DNA of 64,000 bases from Panorpa germanica (lineage: Eukaryota; Arthropoda; Insecta; Mecoptera; Panorpidae), in assembly GCA_963678705.1 (NCBI GenBank), contig CAVMBN010000150.1, positions 45,613 through 109,612 of the forward strand. Direction: 5' to 3'. Positions 42,458 to 53,459 of this stretch are shown piece by piece (position 1 is the first letter of the stretch; each line of letters opens with the position of its first letter). The position numbers were made by a program, and so were the translations under genes. The notes under the pieces were generated by a model that was not told where the DNA came from, made no database searches, and was given only the letters and a program-made list of their open reading frames with translations.

Positions 42458-42599
42458 TGTAGAGTATTTAATTTAAACCCTAATGACTTGAAAAACTGTT
42501 TATTTTTTAATGTTAACCTCTTAAAAGGCTTTGTTGTACTACGCTGAGTTTCATTAAGCGTAAATTATATATTGTTTTTAAATTATGACATATACCCAT
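42454..42599 (-). pseudogene. Polinton-2 small basic protein remnant
   Basis: Starts MGICHNLK (ATG 42599) and is frameshifted about 28 codons in; the other frame keeps KNKQFFKSLGFKL, matching the tail of the Polinton-1 protein at 19803-19982. Its stop overlaps the capsid ATG. Confidence 0.65.
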
Positions 42600-43335
42600 T
42601 ATTGAACTTTTCTTATGTGTAATCTTCAGGAAATTTTTTCTTTTCTAAAATTAATGAGTTTACCTTCTTCATTAACAATTTTTAAAGAAATATTATCTAT
42701 TTTCTGTACAACGATTGCAAGGTAAATGATTTGTTTTGGAATTTCTATTATCTTATAACCTGAGAGACCGTTGAAAAGAATTCGTGTATTATGTGTACCA
42801 AGTTTCCATTTAAATATGCGCCCGCTGTTATATTGCATTCAATACGTATATCATTTACTTTAATAATGTTTACCGGTAAGTTAGATACATGTAATATATT
42901 AGGTTCTAATACTTGCTTATTAAATCCTAGTAATGAACCAATACAATTTTCTTTTGAAAAATATATTTTTTCAGTACATATTATTTTACTTTCAAGAGCA
43001 TTTGTATTTGCTCTTAAATTTAAAAATACTTTTTTTATTTGTTTATCAGATATTTCTTTAAATTCGCTGTTGTGTTTTATCGCTCTAGAATCACCCATGT
43101 TTAACCTTAAATATTCTTGAATATCCTCCAATTCATATGAACCCACTGGTATTGTAACAACTTTACCATCTCCATAATAAAATTTATTGTTGGTATCATC
43201 AATGTTTGGTATTGAAATAAATGTTTGAAAGTCTACTATTCCCAATTCATAAGATTCATTATATAAATCTATTGGTGGGAAAATATTAGCATTTAAAATG
43301 GATTTATTTCCAATAATTGTAAATGTCATAGACAT
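42600..43335 (-). pseudogene. Polinton-2 penton-like protein, frameshifted
   Basis: N-terminal part 42748-43335 has IFPPIDLYNESYELG, a GSYELEDI segment and GSLLGFNKQVLEP. The C-terminal part 42626-42838 is in another frame (GYKIIEIPKQIIYLAI), ending with an early stop in the last strand. Same order and position as in Polinton-1. Confidence 0.85.
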
Positions 43336-43439
43336 TATTTTTTAATTAAAAATCCTTTCAGGATAAGCTTAGTAATAGTAATAACAAATTAAAAATAAAA
43401 CTCATGTATTTATAGCAATATGTTATTTATTATAAATAT

Positions 43440-44573
43440 AAGAATTTGAAATCAAAAAATGTAATCATAAATGTCCACAATTTACAGTATTAAATTTTTA
43501 AAATCTATTATAGTTACTAGCTTTTACCCCTGTTGCAAGCGACGTCTGTTTTTTGTGTGTGGCTTAAATTTCATGTCAAAATTTAGATCCATTTTTTAAT
43601 TAAATAAATAAATAAACTCGTCCTATATTAATTTTACATATAATAACAATAAATTTTTCATTCAAACTGAATAAGAAAATATATTTTTTATATCAAAATA
43701 AAAAATATTTTTAATTTATGCGTAATTTGACCAACTTTTTTCAAAATTTGGGATTTTTTTTTTTGATTCGTAAAGAAGTTACCAAGGTTAGCCTATATAC
43801 TATATTTCAACTTTCTAGCACAATTTTTAATCTCGGCAAATACTGCCCCCGTGCCCCCAAATAAAATTTTGAAATTCTGAATTTTTTTTTATTAATAATA
43901 TATTTAATTATTCTAGAATCCATAATATGAACTTTCTCCAAAATTCCCTACCGGGCCCCTGAAATTCATCATCCTCACCTTTTTTAATTTTTGAATTTCT
44001 AATTTTTAAGAAATGTCAGCAATACACATGCAAAATTTCAACTTTCTAATTAAAAGTAATACAGCAAAAGAAGGATTACTTTTTTTTTAGTTTTTTCCAA
44101 AATTACGAGTTTCCAGGAAATTAAGGGAAAAATCCGAGTACGCCAAAAGTCTTAGAACTTTTTTCTCTACGAAATAGAAAATTTTTAAAAACTTCCCTGG
44201 AGCCGTTTTCAAGATGCCATACAAAATTTGAACCAAACATATAAACATATAAGAAAACAAATATACACCTGGGACATTATAACTATAGTTATATTGAATA
44301 GTATTATTGGTCAAGTATTGAATTGCTTCTATTGGTAATTGAAGGTTACCAAAACTATTAAAATATAAAATATTTTTAATTCTTTTTATGTAAGCTATCC
44401 AATGTGTTACTGCTGATGTTTTATCATCTAAATTTATTATACCACTCTTATTTATATACATTTTTGTCGGCAAATCATTTCTCATGAAAACCTCTCTAAA
44501 GTGAGGGATATTAAATTTCTTGGTATATTTTTTTAAATCAACATTAGTAAGGGCTCGTTCCGTTAAGGTAGCT
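43440..44573 (-). pseudogene. Polinton-2 adenain-type protease, split by a repeat
   Basis: The N-terminal part (44292-44573) keeps the His motif THWIAY and the YFNSFG segment, where the Asp of Polinton-1 is Asn. The C-terminal part (43440-43508) keeps NCGHL but runs into a stop. Between them lies the 767-bp repeat with 8-bp duplication. Upstream of ATG 44485, codons for ALTNVDLKKYTKK are conserved with Polinton-1. Confidence 0.8.
43517..44283 (+). mobile_element. AT-rich dispersed repeat, copy 2, inserted in the protease
   Basis: Flanked by the 8-bp duplication tatagtta (43509-43516 and 44284-44291). Same family and orientation as 1-650. It is noncoding, contains no clear terminal inverted repeats by eye, and 8 bp would fit hAT-like or some other DNA transposon families. 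Confidence 0.7.
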
Positions 44574-45150
44574 TTAACGAAAGTTTTTTGGATATGGATT
44601 AATATATAATCCTAACCTTTTTTTATATGGTTTTAAATAAATTCCTCTGCCAGATTTTTCAATAGCAATTGCCTCAAGTGTGGTTATGTTTTTGAGTTTC
44701 TTCTAACATTTTCTTTGCATCCTTTGCCTCATTTATTGCTTTTGCAACACCTGCAACACCACCGGCCAATCCACCAATGGCTGCTAATCCCGCAAATAAT
44801 GGAATTAGAAAAAGTAGAAAACCACCTACTTTTGGTATAGGAATTACTCGTAGTTTGTTAACTTTAAATTTAGATTTTTTATTAATTGAAGATTTCGCTG
44901 CTTTTGAAGCAATCTTGATAGCTTTTGATACACTTTTAGAATTATAAAGGTTTATTAAATTATTTTTTAGTGCACTACGGGCATTTAGGACGGCTTTTTG
45001 AAATGCTGCCATACTATGCTTTGCATCTGCTCTACCCTTTACTTTCCTTTTTTTTATTTTTTTTAATTCGTTTTATCCCCATACCAAGTTTGGTTTTTAT
45101 ATTTATGATATAAGCAACAAGTAATGATGCTAAACGTTCACTTAACTATG

Positions 45151-45304
45151 TAATGAAACTCGTGAAGCGGTTTAACAGAGACTGTTTTATTATTTCTAAC
45201 TTAGGTTGACATATACAATGACAGATGGCGCTAGTGTTACAAATTATTTTTATACTACCATAGACTGTAATCCAAATTGGAACAATGTTTAATTAAAAAT
45301 AACA
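45151..45304 (-). repeat. Copia 3' LTR
   Basis: 154 bp, direct copy of 49421-49574 with a handful of differences, indicating a modest age. Confidence 0.9.
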
Positions 45305-45401
45305 CCCCCACTTATAAAAATAATATCTACATTAAAGTTACACAGTTTTAGAACAATACATAAAATTATATTTTACTATTTTCATAAACATATATTTATA
45401 C

Positions 45402-48400
45402 TTATTTTATTTGTGTCAACCCTATACCATTTATGAATTTATAATGTTTTATATGACAAAGACTTTTGGTTAACACATCAGCTGGTATATCGTTAGTAGG
45501 CAAATAAGATATTTGTACTAAATTTTTATTGACACATTCTTTAATGAAATGATGCCGAACATCAATGTGTTTTGTCCTTCTATGGTATAAAGGATTAGAT
45601 GCTAACTTTTGTGAACTTTGGTTATCACTTAATAAAGTAACTGGTACATTTTCAATTTTAGTTTTCATTATTTCACAAACAAGATTTTTTAAGTAAATTG
45701 CTTCCTTACATGCTTCTGACAGGGCCATGTACTCAGCCTCGGTGCTGGACAAGGCAACTGTTTTTGTTTCCTACACTCGTATGATATTGCACATCCAGAC
45801 ATCTTAAAAACAAAACCCGTATATGACCTTCTGTCAATTGAGCATGATGCCCAATCAGCATCAACATACCCTATTAAATTACAATTACTTTTGACATATT
45901 TTAATCCATAATGTTTAGTTTTATTTAAATATTTCAATACCCGTTTTAGATGTTTCCAATGAATCTCACTGTAACAATTATTATATTGACTTAGAAAACT
46001 AACTGCAAAAGCAATATCTGGTCTTGTGAGTACAAATAAGTACATTAAAGCACCTAACAATTGTTGGTAGGGATATTGCTGAGAAATAGTTGCAGCCTTT
46101 TCTAACTTTAAATTATTTTCCATCGGAGTGTTTAAACTCTTACTGTTATACATATTAAATCTTTTCAAAATTGTATCAACAAAGTCCTTCTGATCAATGG
46201 AAATAGAGTCATTATTTACTGTTACATTCATACCAAGACTATTTTTTATTTGGCCTACATCTCTTATGTTAAATTTTGCTTTTAATTCACTTTTTAAGTT
46301 CTCACAAGTTTCCTTACTGTTATAAAAGACAAGAAAATCGTCAACAAACAGAGCAATATAAACTTTGATATTTCCATCACATTTCATAAATAAACACGGC
46401 TCATACTGAGACTTGATATACCCTAATTCCAGTAATAATTCCTCAACTCTTTGATACCAAGCTCTGGCAGACTGTTTTAGTCCATATATTGCCCTTTTGA
46501 GTTTTAAGACTTTATTCTCACAATTAGCAAAGTTTGAACAAGCTGGTATTTCCATGAAAATAGTCTCATTTAACAGACCATTCAGAAATGCAGTAGGGAC
46601 ATCAAGGTGAACAATATCTAAGTTTTTGTCGACACTTAGTGCAAATAATAACCTCAAAGTGGAATATCTGAGAAGTGGTGAGAAGGTTTTCTTAAAGTCT
46701 GTACCTATCTTCTGACTGAATCCCTTCGCAACTAGCCTCGCTCTGTACCGCACTTCACTATCACTATTGAGCTTTCTTTTAAATACCCACTTGCACTTCA
46801 CAACTGTCTTATTTACTAGTCTGTCCACTAACTTCCACGCATCTTGGTCACTGAATGATTGCAATTCTTCTCTGATTGCTTTCTGCCACTGCTTCTTTTC
46901 TGGTCCATTCACGGCGTCATTCAGGGTTATTTCTTTTTCAGAGAAGTCCTCCATAACACACAAGTTTACATAGCTATAATAATCTGGTTTCTTTCGAGTA
47001 CGTTTCTGTGACATTTCAGTGTTTTGTTGCTGAGAACTAACCTCTCTGTCTTCTGACGTCAATGTCATTGACTCATGGTAGCTGTCCTCCAAGTCACTCA
47101 ACTCTTCTACTGGAACATAGGTTTCGTCATGTTCATCAATCTGCTCATCACTTTCAGCTTCTTGACTTGATAAATCCTGAACATTTTCTGACTGTTTTTT
47201 TTCCACTGAATCCTGTATGTCACTCTTGTCTTGTATAGTAATCTGAGATGTCATACTGTCACACTCTTTTTCCATTATTATGACGTCCCTTGCAACTGTC
47301 ACTGTTTTTGTTATGGGATCATATAGCCTACAGCCTTTAGTGTTGTCAGCATAACCAACAAGAAAAAGTCTCTTTGCTTTCTTATCCCATTTAAGACGTC
47401 TTTCCTTCGGGATGTGTGTCATGGCTATGCTGCCGAAGACTCGGATATGGCTCACAGTGAACTGGCTTATATCCCATCCATAATTCAAATGGAGTTTTCT
47501 GATGAATTCCTGCTGCAGGAGATCTGTTTTTAAAGTATACTGCAGTATGAACTGCCTCTGCCCATAACTTTTTTTTAAATTTGGCTTCTGATAGCAGGCA
47601 TCTGGCTTTTTTTACTACAGATCTATTGTACCTTTCACAAAGCCCATTTTATTGAGGGATATATGGGTTTGTTTTCTGATGTACTATGCCACATTGCTTC
47701 ATATAATTCTCCATAACTGCTGAACAAAATTTACTTCCGTTATCAGTTCTTAAAATCTTTATTTTTGTTGATTTCTGATTTTCCACTAAGTTTTTGTACT
47801 GTTTGAAGTAGGTGAATGTCTCATCTTTAGATTTGAGAAAGTACACGTGTGCCATTCGACTGTAATCATCCACGAATAGTAAAAAGTATTTGGCCATACC
47901 GAGCGACTTAGTTTCATAGGCCCACACAGGTCTGCATGTACCAGATTTAACACCTCCTTGCTTCTTGACAAGCTGGTGGGAAAGGGGAGTCTAGTTTGCT
48001 TTCCCTCGCAGCAAACTGTGCAATTACTTTTGTCAAATTCTGCCTTATCTTGTAAATTTAAGCCCTCCACAGCACAATTTCTTATGACGTTCAGGTCACT
48101 TTTGTTAATGTGGCCAAGACGCCAATGCCAAATCTTGCTGGAAGTTACTGCCATTGCTGCTAGAAGCTCTTCCGACTTTACAATGTTTAACTTGTACACA
48201 CCATTCACTTGGTTTGCTTCTCCAATACAATCGTTTTGCTGGTTGTAAATGTGACACATATTTTTGTTGAAAATGACTCTGTTGCCACTGGCTATGATCT
48301 TGCTCACGGATAGCAGGTTTGTAGTTAGGTTATGTATGCACAAAACATTGTTTTTTTTATGTTAAACTCTGAATCTTCAACACATGTTGTTATCTGCAGA

Positions 48401-49336
48401 TCTCCAGAACATAAAACCGGCACTCTTTCTTTATTTGCCACTACAATGTCTCGAGTTTCTGTATTGTACGAAATATTTGTCAACAAACTTTTGTTTGATT
48501 CGGATATCAAATGAGTGCTTGCGCCCGAGTTTACATACCAGTCTTTGTCACTAAATTCACCAGTCAAAAACATTGCACTGAATGCGTTCATTTGTTTTTC
48601 GTTATGTGTACTCGCATTCGTATTATAAGATCGGGACTTATTTTTATAGTGACCAGTTCTTTTGCACTTATAACACTTGACATTTTTTCCCGGCTTGTTA
48701 GTTTCACTGACGTAACCTTGACCGCCGCCATTTGCTTTTCCTTTGCTTTTATGGCACGCGTTTTGATGATATGCACTTTTGGCAATAAAAGCACCCTCGG
48801 ACTTTGTTATTTCAGAATCTGCACTCATATCCAATAGTTTCGTCTTTATAGCGTCTGCACTAATGTTCATCCCAGAGTGCTCAATGGCCATAATCATAAG
48901 CGTACTTTTCTGGCAATCCGGCCAACAGGAGGGACCCTATCAACTCATCGTTGATTTCAAAGCCTGTGCCCTTTAGCTTTTGTGCCGTATCCACTAACTG
49001 TGTTACGTACGCGGTCACTGAGTCGCAACTTTCAAGACGAATGGAGATCAAGCTTCTGAGTAGGCTGATGCGGCGGGTGAATCCAGTATCGTCGAATAAC
49101 GACTTCAACTTATTCCATAAGCTATGGACCGTTGTTTCATTTTTGATGTGTTCATATAGTGATGGATCAATGGTCATCACTATCTTAGCTTTAGCCTTTT
49201 TGTTATCTTGCGCGCTTAATCCTTCGCTGTTGCTGATGTCAATGCCTTCGAGGATGAGGAAACTTTCCACTGCAAACGCCCAATCATCGTAATTGTCCCT
49301 TCCCTTGAGCTTTAGGATATTCATAGAACAATTTTC
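45402..49336 (-). pseudogene. Copia polyprotein, disrupted
   Basis: From the right: Gag (MNILKLKGRDNYDDWAFAVE), one knuckle with the last Cys changed (CYKCKRTGHYKNKS) and a protease with Asp to Asn (WYVNSGASTHL). A GAG-pre-integrase region (IWHWRLGHINKSDL), integrase (HADLCGP, LRTDNGSKF), RT (LDVPTAFLNG, LFVDDFLVF) and RNase H (STEAEYMALSEA, KHIDVRHHFIKE) follow. Frame changes near 48330-48350, 47490-47650, 47790-47930 and 45690-45750 split it. The RT core is open for 599 codons. Confidence 0.9.
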
Positions 49337-49420
49337 TGCTATTATCACTGTGCTGTACAAAGATAACTAACTTTTTTTTTTTTTTTTTTTATTACTTTAC
49401 GCGGGTCTGGGCCCATAACC

Positions 49421-49574
49421 TAATGAAACTCGTGAAGCGGTTTAACAGAGACTGTTTTATTATTTCAAACTTTGGTTGACATATACAATGACAGATGGCG
49501 CTATTGTTACAAATTATTTTTATACTACCATAGACTGTAGTTCAAATTGGAACAATGTTTAATTCAAAATAACA
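49421..49574 (-). repeat. Copia 5' LTR
   Basis: 154 bp; borders the PBS on its inner side. Confidence 0.9.
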
Positions 49575-49960
49575 CTATGTATCTTTAGAAAAATATTGTT
49601 TCCAAGCTTTCTCAATCAGTATTTTATCGGCTGCGAGTCTTTTCCTTAAATCTTTATAGCGGTGATATGCAATGTCATGTTCTTTGCAAGCTGAATCCAA
49701 TGCATTAATTCCTTGATCTCCTCGGTTTAAACATTCTATCAAATGTGTTCCAGGACCGCAATAGTTGTAACCAGGCAAGTGCAACGCAAAAGGTAATTTA
49801 TTGAATAATTTATCAATAAGTTCATCATCTTTTTTTACTTTTATCATACTGACCAAAATATGTGATATCATCTAATTTTATACTTTATAATATTTTTATA
49901 TATAAAGAATAAATATTCGAAACGTATTTTATTAGTTTATAATACATGCCTGGTTAAACA

Positions 49961-50692
49961 ATGAAGTTTATAAAGCAAAAACAAACTCTTTCTGTAAAAA
50001 ATATTGATAATCAAAGTATTAATTACACTAATAATTCAAAACATGGATCACTATTACCAAATGACATTATATGCATTATTTGTGGACCTTCAAACTGTGG
50101 AAGAACTAATGTTATGTTTAATCTAGTTGAACATCCAAATGGTTTGCAATTTAAAAATATATTCATTTATTCAAAATCTTTATATCAACCATAATATAAA
50201 ATATTACAACAAATTATAAAGAATAATAATGGTATGGGATACTATACATACACTGACAGTGAAGAGATTATTAGACCTAAAGATGCTAGTCCAAATTCTA
50301 TACTCATATTTGATGATGTTGCTTGCCATAAACAAAATAATATTCGAAATTTTTTTAAAATATGCCGTCATAATTTGTTAGACTCTTTCTATTTATATCA
50401 GACTTACAGCAAAATTCCAAAGCCATTAATACGGGATAATACTAATTTTATTATATTATTCAAGCCGTATTCATATTATACAACTTAAGATGAATTAAAT
50501 TTAAAGCACTTATATGATGATTATGTTACCTTTGACTTTCCGAGTTTTCTAGAGTTTAAACAAAATTTAAATTTATGTTGGGATTCAAATAAATATTCCT
50601 TAATGGTAATAGATAAAAATATTGACTTAAATAAAGGGCGATACAGAAAAGAATTTGATATGTTTTACCTTTACAATAATAATCAGTGTTGA
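49961..50692 (+). pseudogene. Polinton-2 packaging ATPase, broken, Walker lysine lost
   Basis: Starts MKFIKQKQTLSVKN like Polinton-1. The Walker A is GPSNCGRTN (Lys to Arg); the Walker B-like SILIFDDV is kept. In-frame stops occur near 50192 and 50486; the remaining frame continues to 50692 (DKNIDLNKGRYRKEF). Divergent from the PLA2/pX gene. Confidence 0.88.
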
Positions 50693-50860
50693 GGTAACCA
50701 TCTTAATAATAACAAACGCATCCACGTATTTATATCAACGTAATTCTAATAAACGTTCAGGTAACGTTCAAATTACGTTTAAATTACGTTTAAGTTACGA
50801 TCAAATTAAGTTAAATTACGTTAGGTTTACGTTTAAGTTGTATAAAGTTTGCATGTAACC
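50693..50860 (+). repeat. Short degenerate tandem repeat
   Basis: Units of 10-13 bp around gtttaaattac recur about eight times at 50755-50845, upstream of the unknown protein remnant. Nothing else seen. Confidence 0.5.
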
Positions 50861-52114
50861 ATGTTTAAATCAAAGAAGCGTGCAAAAATTACTGTGGTTA
50901 AAATAAAAATTCCTCCTACTAGATTTAAAAAAAGGAATAGTAAACGTAAAATAATAAGCAATACGACTAATGATGAAAATAAAAAATTGACACGCTATTT
51001 TATTAAATCAAGCGATTCTATAAGACAAAAGTATCTTGCATTATACTAGGAGAATCTGAGGCACAAAGGTATCTTGACAAACAGCTTAAACCAATAACTA
51101 CTCCACTAAACATACTAGCTAATAAAAGTGCTTTTAACATTAAATAAGTGCAACCAACCAAACAAGATATTGATACAAAACCGTATGATTTCAAGGTATA
51201 AACAATTAAATCTAAACTAAATAACATGTTAAAAGAACCACTAGACACTACATTTATACCAGAACAGCAAAATGATTTAACATTAGCTAATGAACCACAT
51301 AAAAAACAAGAACCAACAATGGAACTTAGTCAGTCAGATGATGAGGTTTTTGAATCAAATGAACCCTTAGAATATAGTAGAGTACATGATCCAAACTTAT
51401 TTAAGACATCTAAAGAACTGTCTCTTATTGAAGAAAATCTTAAAAAGCAAGTTGTTAAATACGCCTTTCAATATTTAATTGATTTAAATAGGCGTGAAGG
51501 TGATCCTAGTATTTTTGATAACATATTTGGTATAAATTTAGAAGACGGTAATTTAATACTGGGAAAAACACTGGTTACGTTTTATAAAGAGGGTATAATA
51601 ATAAGAGAAAAAAAATATAAATCATCTCCTGGATTATATAAATTGCTTTTTAAAACAGATCCGAGCGCAAATATTTATAGTAAAGAAGATTTAAAAGACT
51701 ACAAAACAATTTTACCTAATACTTCTGCACATAGAACATTATATTTGCCTAATCGTAAAATTAAATCTAGCAAAGGTATAAAATACAAAAAAATTATATC
51801 GCTATTATTTCCTCCTCAAACAAAATTAAGTGCCCCAGCGTCTTCAACACCATATTCTTCAGAAAAATTGCAAAACATTCGATCAAGACTTTTGCAGCGT
51901 ATGTCCTCAGTTGGTTTACAAAATAATAAACGTTTTAATAAAGGTTTCAAGAACCAATAAAAATCCAAAAGATTACATTTATTGAGATAATCCAAACGAT
52001 TAGTTGATACACTAAGATTACTAATTAGTTCAAAAGCGGCTGGCAATACATCACATGACAATGAAATTATTTCAATAGGTAAAAAATTAAAAGAAGCTAA
52101 CATTTTTAAATAAA
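50861..52114 (+). pseudogene. Polinton-2 copy of the conserved unknown protein, broken
   Basis: ATG 50861 starts MFKSKKRAKITVVK. The frame is broken in the N-terminal third, then open from 51226 to 51960 with IFGINLEDGNLILGKTLV and SPGLYKLLF, matching Polinton-1 16180-17007. After a stop, the C-terminal SKAAGNTSHDNEIIS is kept to 52114. Confidence 0.8.
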
Positions 52115-52174
52115 TACTTAAACACATTCCCTTTCATTCTCTTTCATTAATTTATAACTACTCATGTAAGTAAC

Positions 52175-52402
52175 ATGACTATTAACGAATTTGGAGTACA
52201 CAATAATAAGAAAAAAATTACGCTGCACGAAACAGTATCAAAAAATTATTTAATTATTATAGATAGACGTTTAAATGCTGCAGAGAAAGATATTCACGAT
52301 GCTTATATTAATAACTTTCGAAACTGTATTGAAGTAAATAAAAAAATTGCAATATTAATTACAGAAATAAAAACAAAACATAGTTTAGATATTAGTTCTT
52401 GA
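52175..52402 (+). CDS. Small hypothetical protein between unknown protein and integrase
   Basis: 75 residues from ATG 52175. Basic N-terminus, then a helical stretch (RRLNAAEKDIHDAYINNF). No counterpart in Polinton-1, where only 13 bp separate these neighbours. Function unknown. Confidence 0.4.
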   Translation: MTINEFGVHNNKKKITLHETVSKNYLIIIDRRLNAAEKDIHDAYINNFRNCIEVNKKIAILITEIKTKHSLDISS

Positions 52403-52427
52403 TAAATTTTGTGTAATAATAATAAGT

Positions 52428-53368
52428 ATGAGCAAAATAAAAATAGCTATAATTGATGAGTTACATAAACCTGCGCGTAAAAACTATAAGCGTAGACATG
52501 TAATCAAAAAAGGTCTAAATGGTAGCTGGCAAGCCGACTTAGTAGAAATGATTCCGTATGCAAAAGAAAACAAATGTTACAAGTATTTACTCATAGTAAT
52601 TGATATATTTTCTAAATATGCATGGGCAGTTCCAGTAAAATGAAAATCTGCAAAAGACGTTACTGTTGCATTTGAAAATATTTTAATAAAAATAAAAATA
52701 AGGTTCCGAAAAACTTACAAATAGATAACGGAAAGAAATTCTTTAACACTGAATTTAAAAAAATAACAAATTATTATGGCATAAACCATTATAGTACATT
52801 TAGTAATATGGAAGCATCTATTGTTCAAAGATATAACAAAACTCTAAAAAATGCCATGTGGAAAGATTTTAGTATAAAAGGCAACTATAATTGAATTAAA
52901 AACATTGATGCACTTGTTAAAAAATATAATAATTCTCATCATTCAACAATTAATATGAAGCCATCTCAAGTATCAATAAAAAATTAAAAGAAATTATTAG
53001 GAAATGTATACAATAGAATAAAAAGGGTCGATTTAGGTCGCAAAACAGTTGGAGATTATGTTCGGTTTAGCAAAACAAAATCATTATTTGCAAAAGGGTA
53101 TACTTTTAACTGGGGTACCCAAATATTTACTATACCAAAAGTGCAACTAACTAATCCAGTCACATATTTACTTAATGATTCTCTTGACCAATCAATTGCA
53201 GGCGCGTTTTACAAACAAGAACTACAAAAAACAAAATATATAGGTATATATCTAGTTGAGAAAGATTTACAGAAAAAAGGAAAAAAAGCTTTTGTAAAGT
53301 GGTTAGGTTTAGATAAATCTCAAAACAGTTGGATAGATGCTAAAAATATTGTATACCATTTTAAATAA
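52428..53368 (+). pseudogene. int: Polinton-2 integrase, broken, catalytic Glu lost
   Basis: Starts MSKIKIAIIDELHKPARKNY with first Asp in WQADLVEM, and is open to 52643, where TGA interrupts. Frames then shift; QIDNGKKF keeps the second Asp. The third acid is Gln (SIVQRYNKTLK). Chromodomain at the end (YLVEKDLQKKGKKAFVKWLG). Several stops. Confidence 0.88.
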
Positions 53369-53459
53369 ATAAAACTGTTGGTTATTATAAACATTTATTT
53401 ATTTTACATTAAAAATATACTTATAACAATAAATCGCTATCACTAAAATTAATAAAACC

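Larger units (their letters stand above)
45151..49574 (-). mobile_element. Copia retrotransposon, 4424 bp
   Basis: Two 154-bp LTRs (45151-45304, 49421-49574) nearly identical to each other. The PBS GGTTATGGGCCCAGACCCG (reverse strand, 49402-49420) matches the internal initiator-tRNA-Met site used by Drosophila copia (established knowledge). A polypurine tract AAGTGGGGG lies next to the 3' LTR. The polyprotein is interrupted in several places. Confidence 0.92.
45146..49579. repeat. Copia target-site duplications
   Basis: CTATG at 45146-45150 and 49575-49579 flanks the Copia LTRs. Confidence 0.85.
44574..49871 (-). pseudogene. Polinton-2 PLA2/pX-like protein, split by Copia
   Basis: The N-terminal part (49580-49871) has the PLA2 domain: YNYCGPGT and CKEHDIAY, with likely start at 49847 (MIKVKKDDEL). 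The C-terminal part (44574-45145) keeps the hydrophobic segment (GGFLLFLIPLFAG) and a GIYLKPYKK repeat. The Copia element lies between them; at the insertion point a TAG stop exists in frame. A further frameshift lies near 45040. The in-phase A AAA AAC heptamer is at 44584-44590, just before the stop. Confidence 0.88.
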
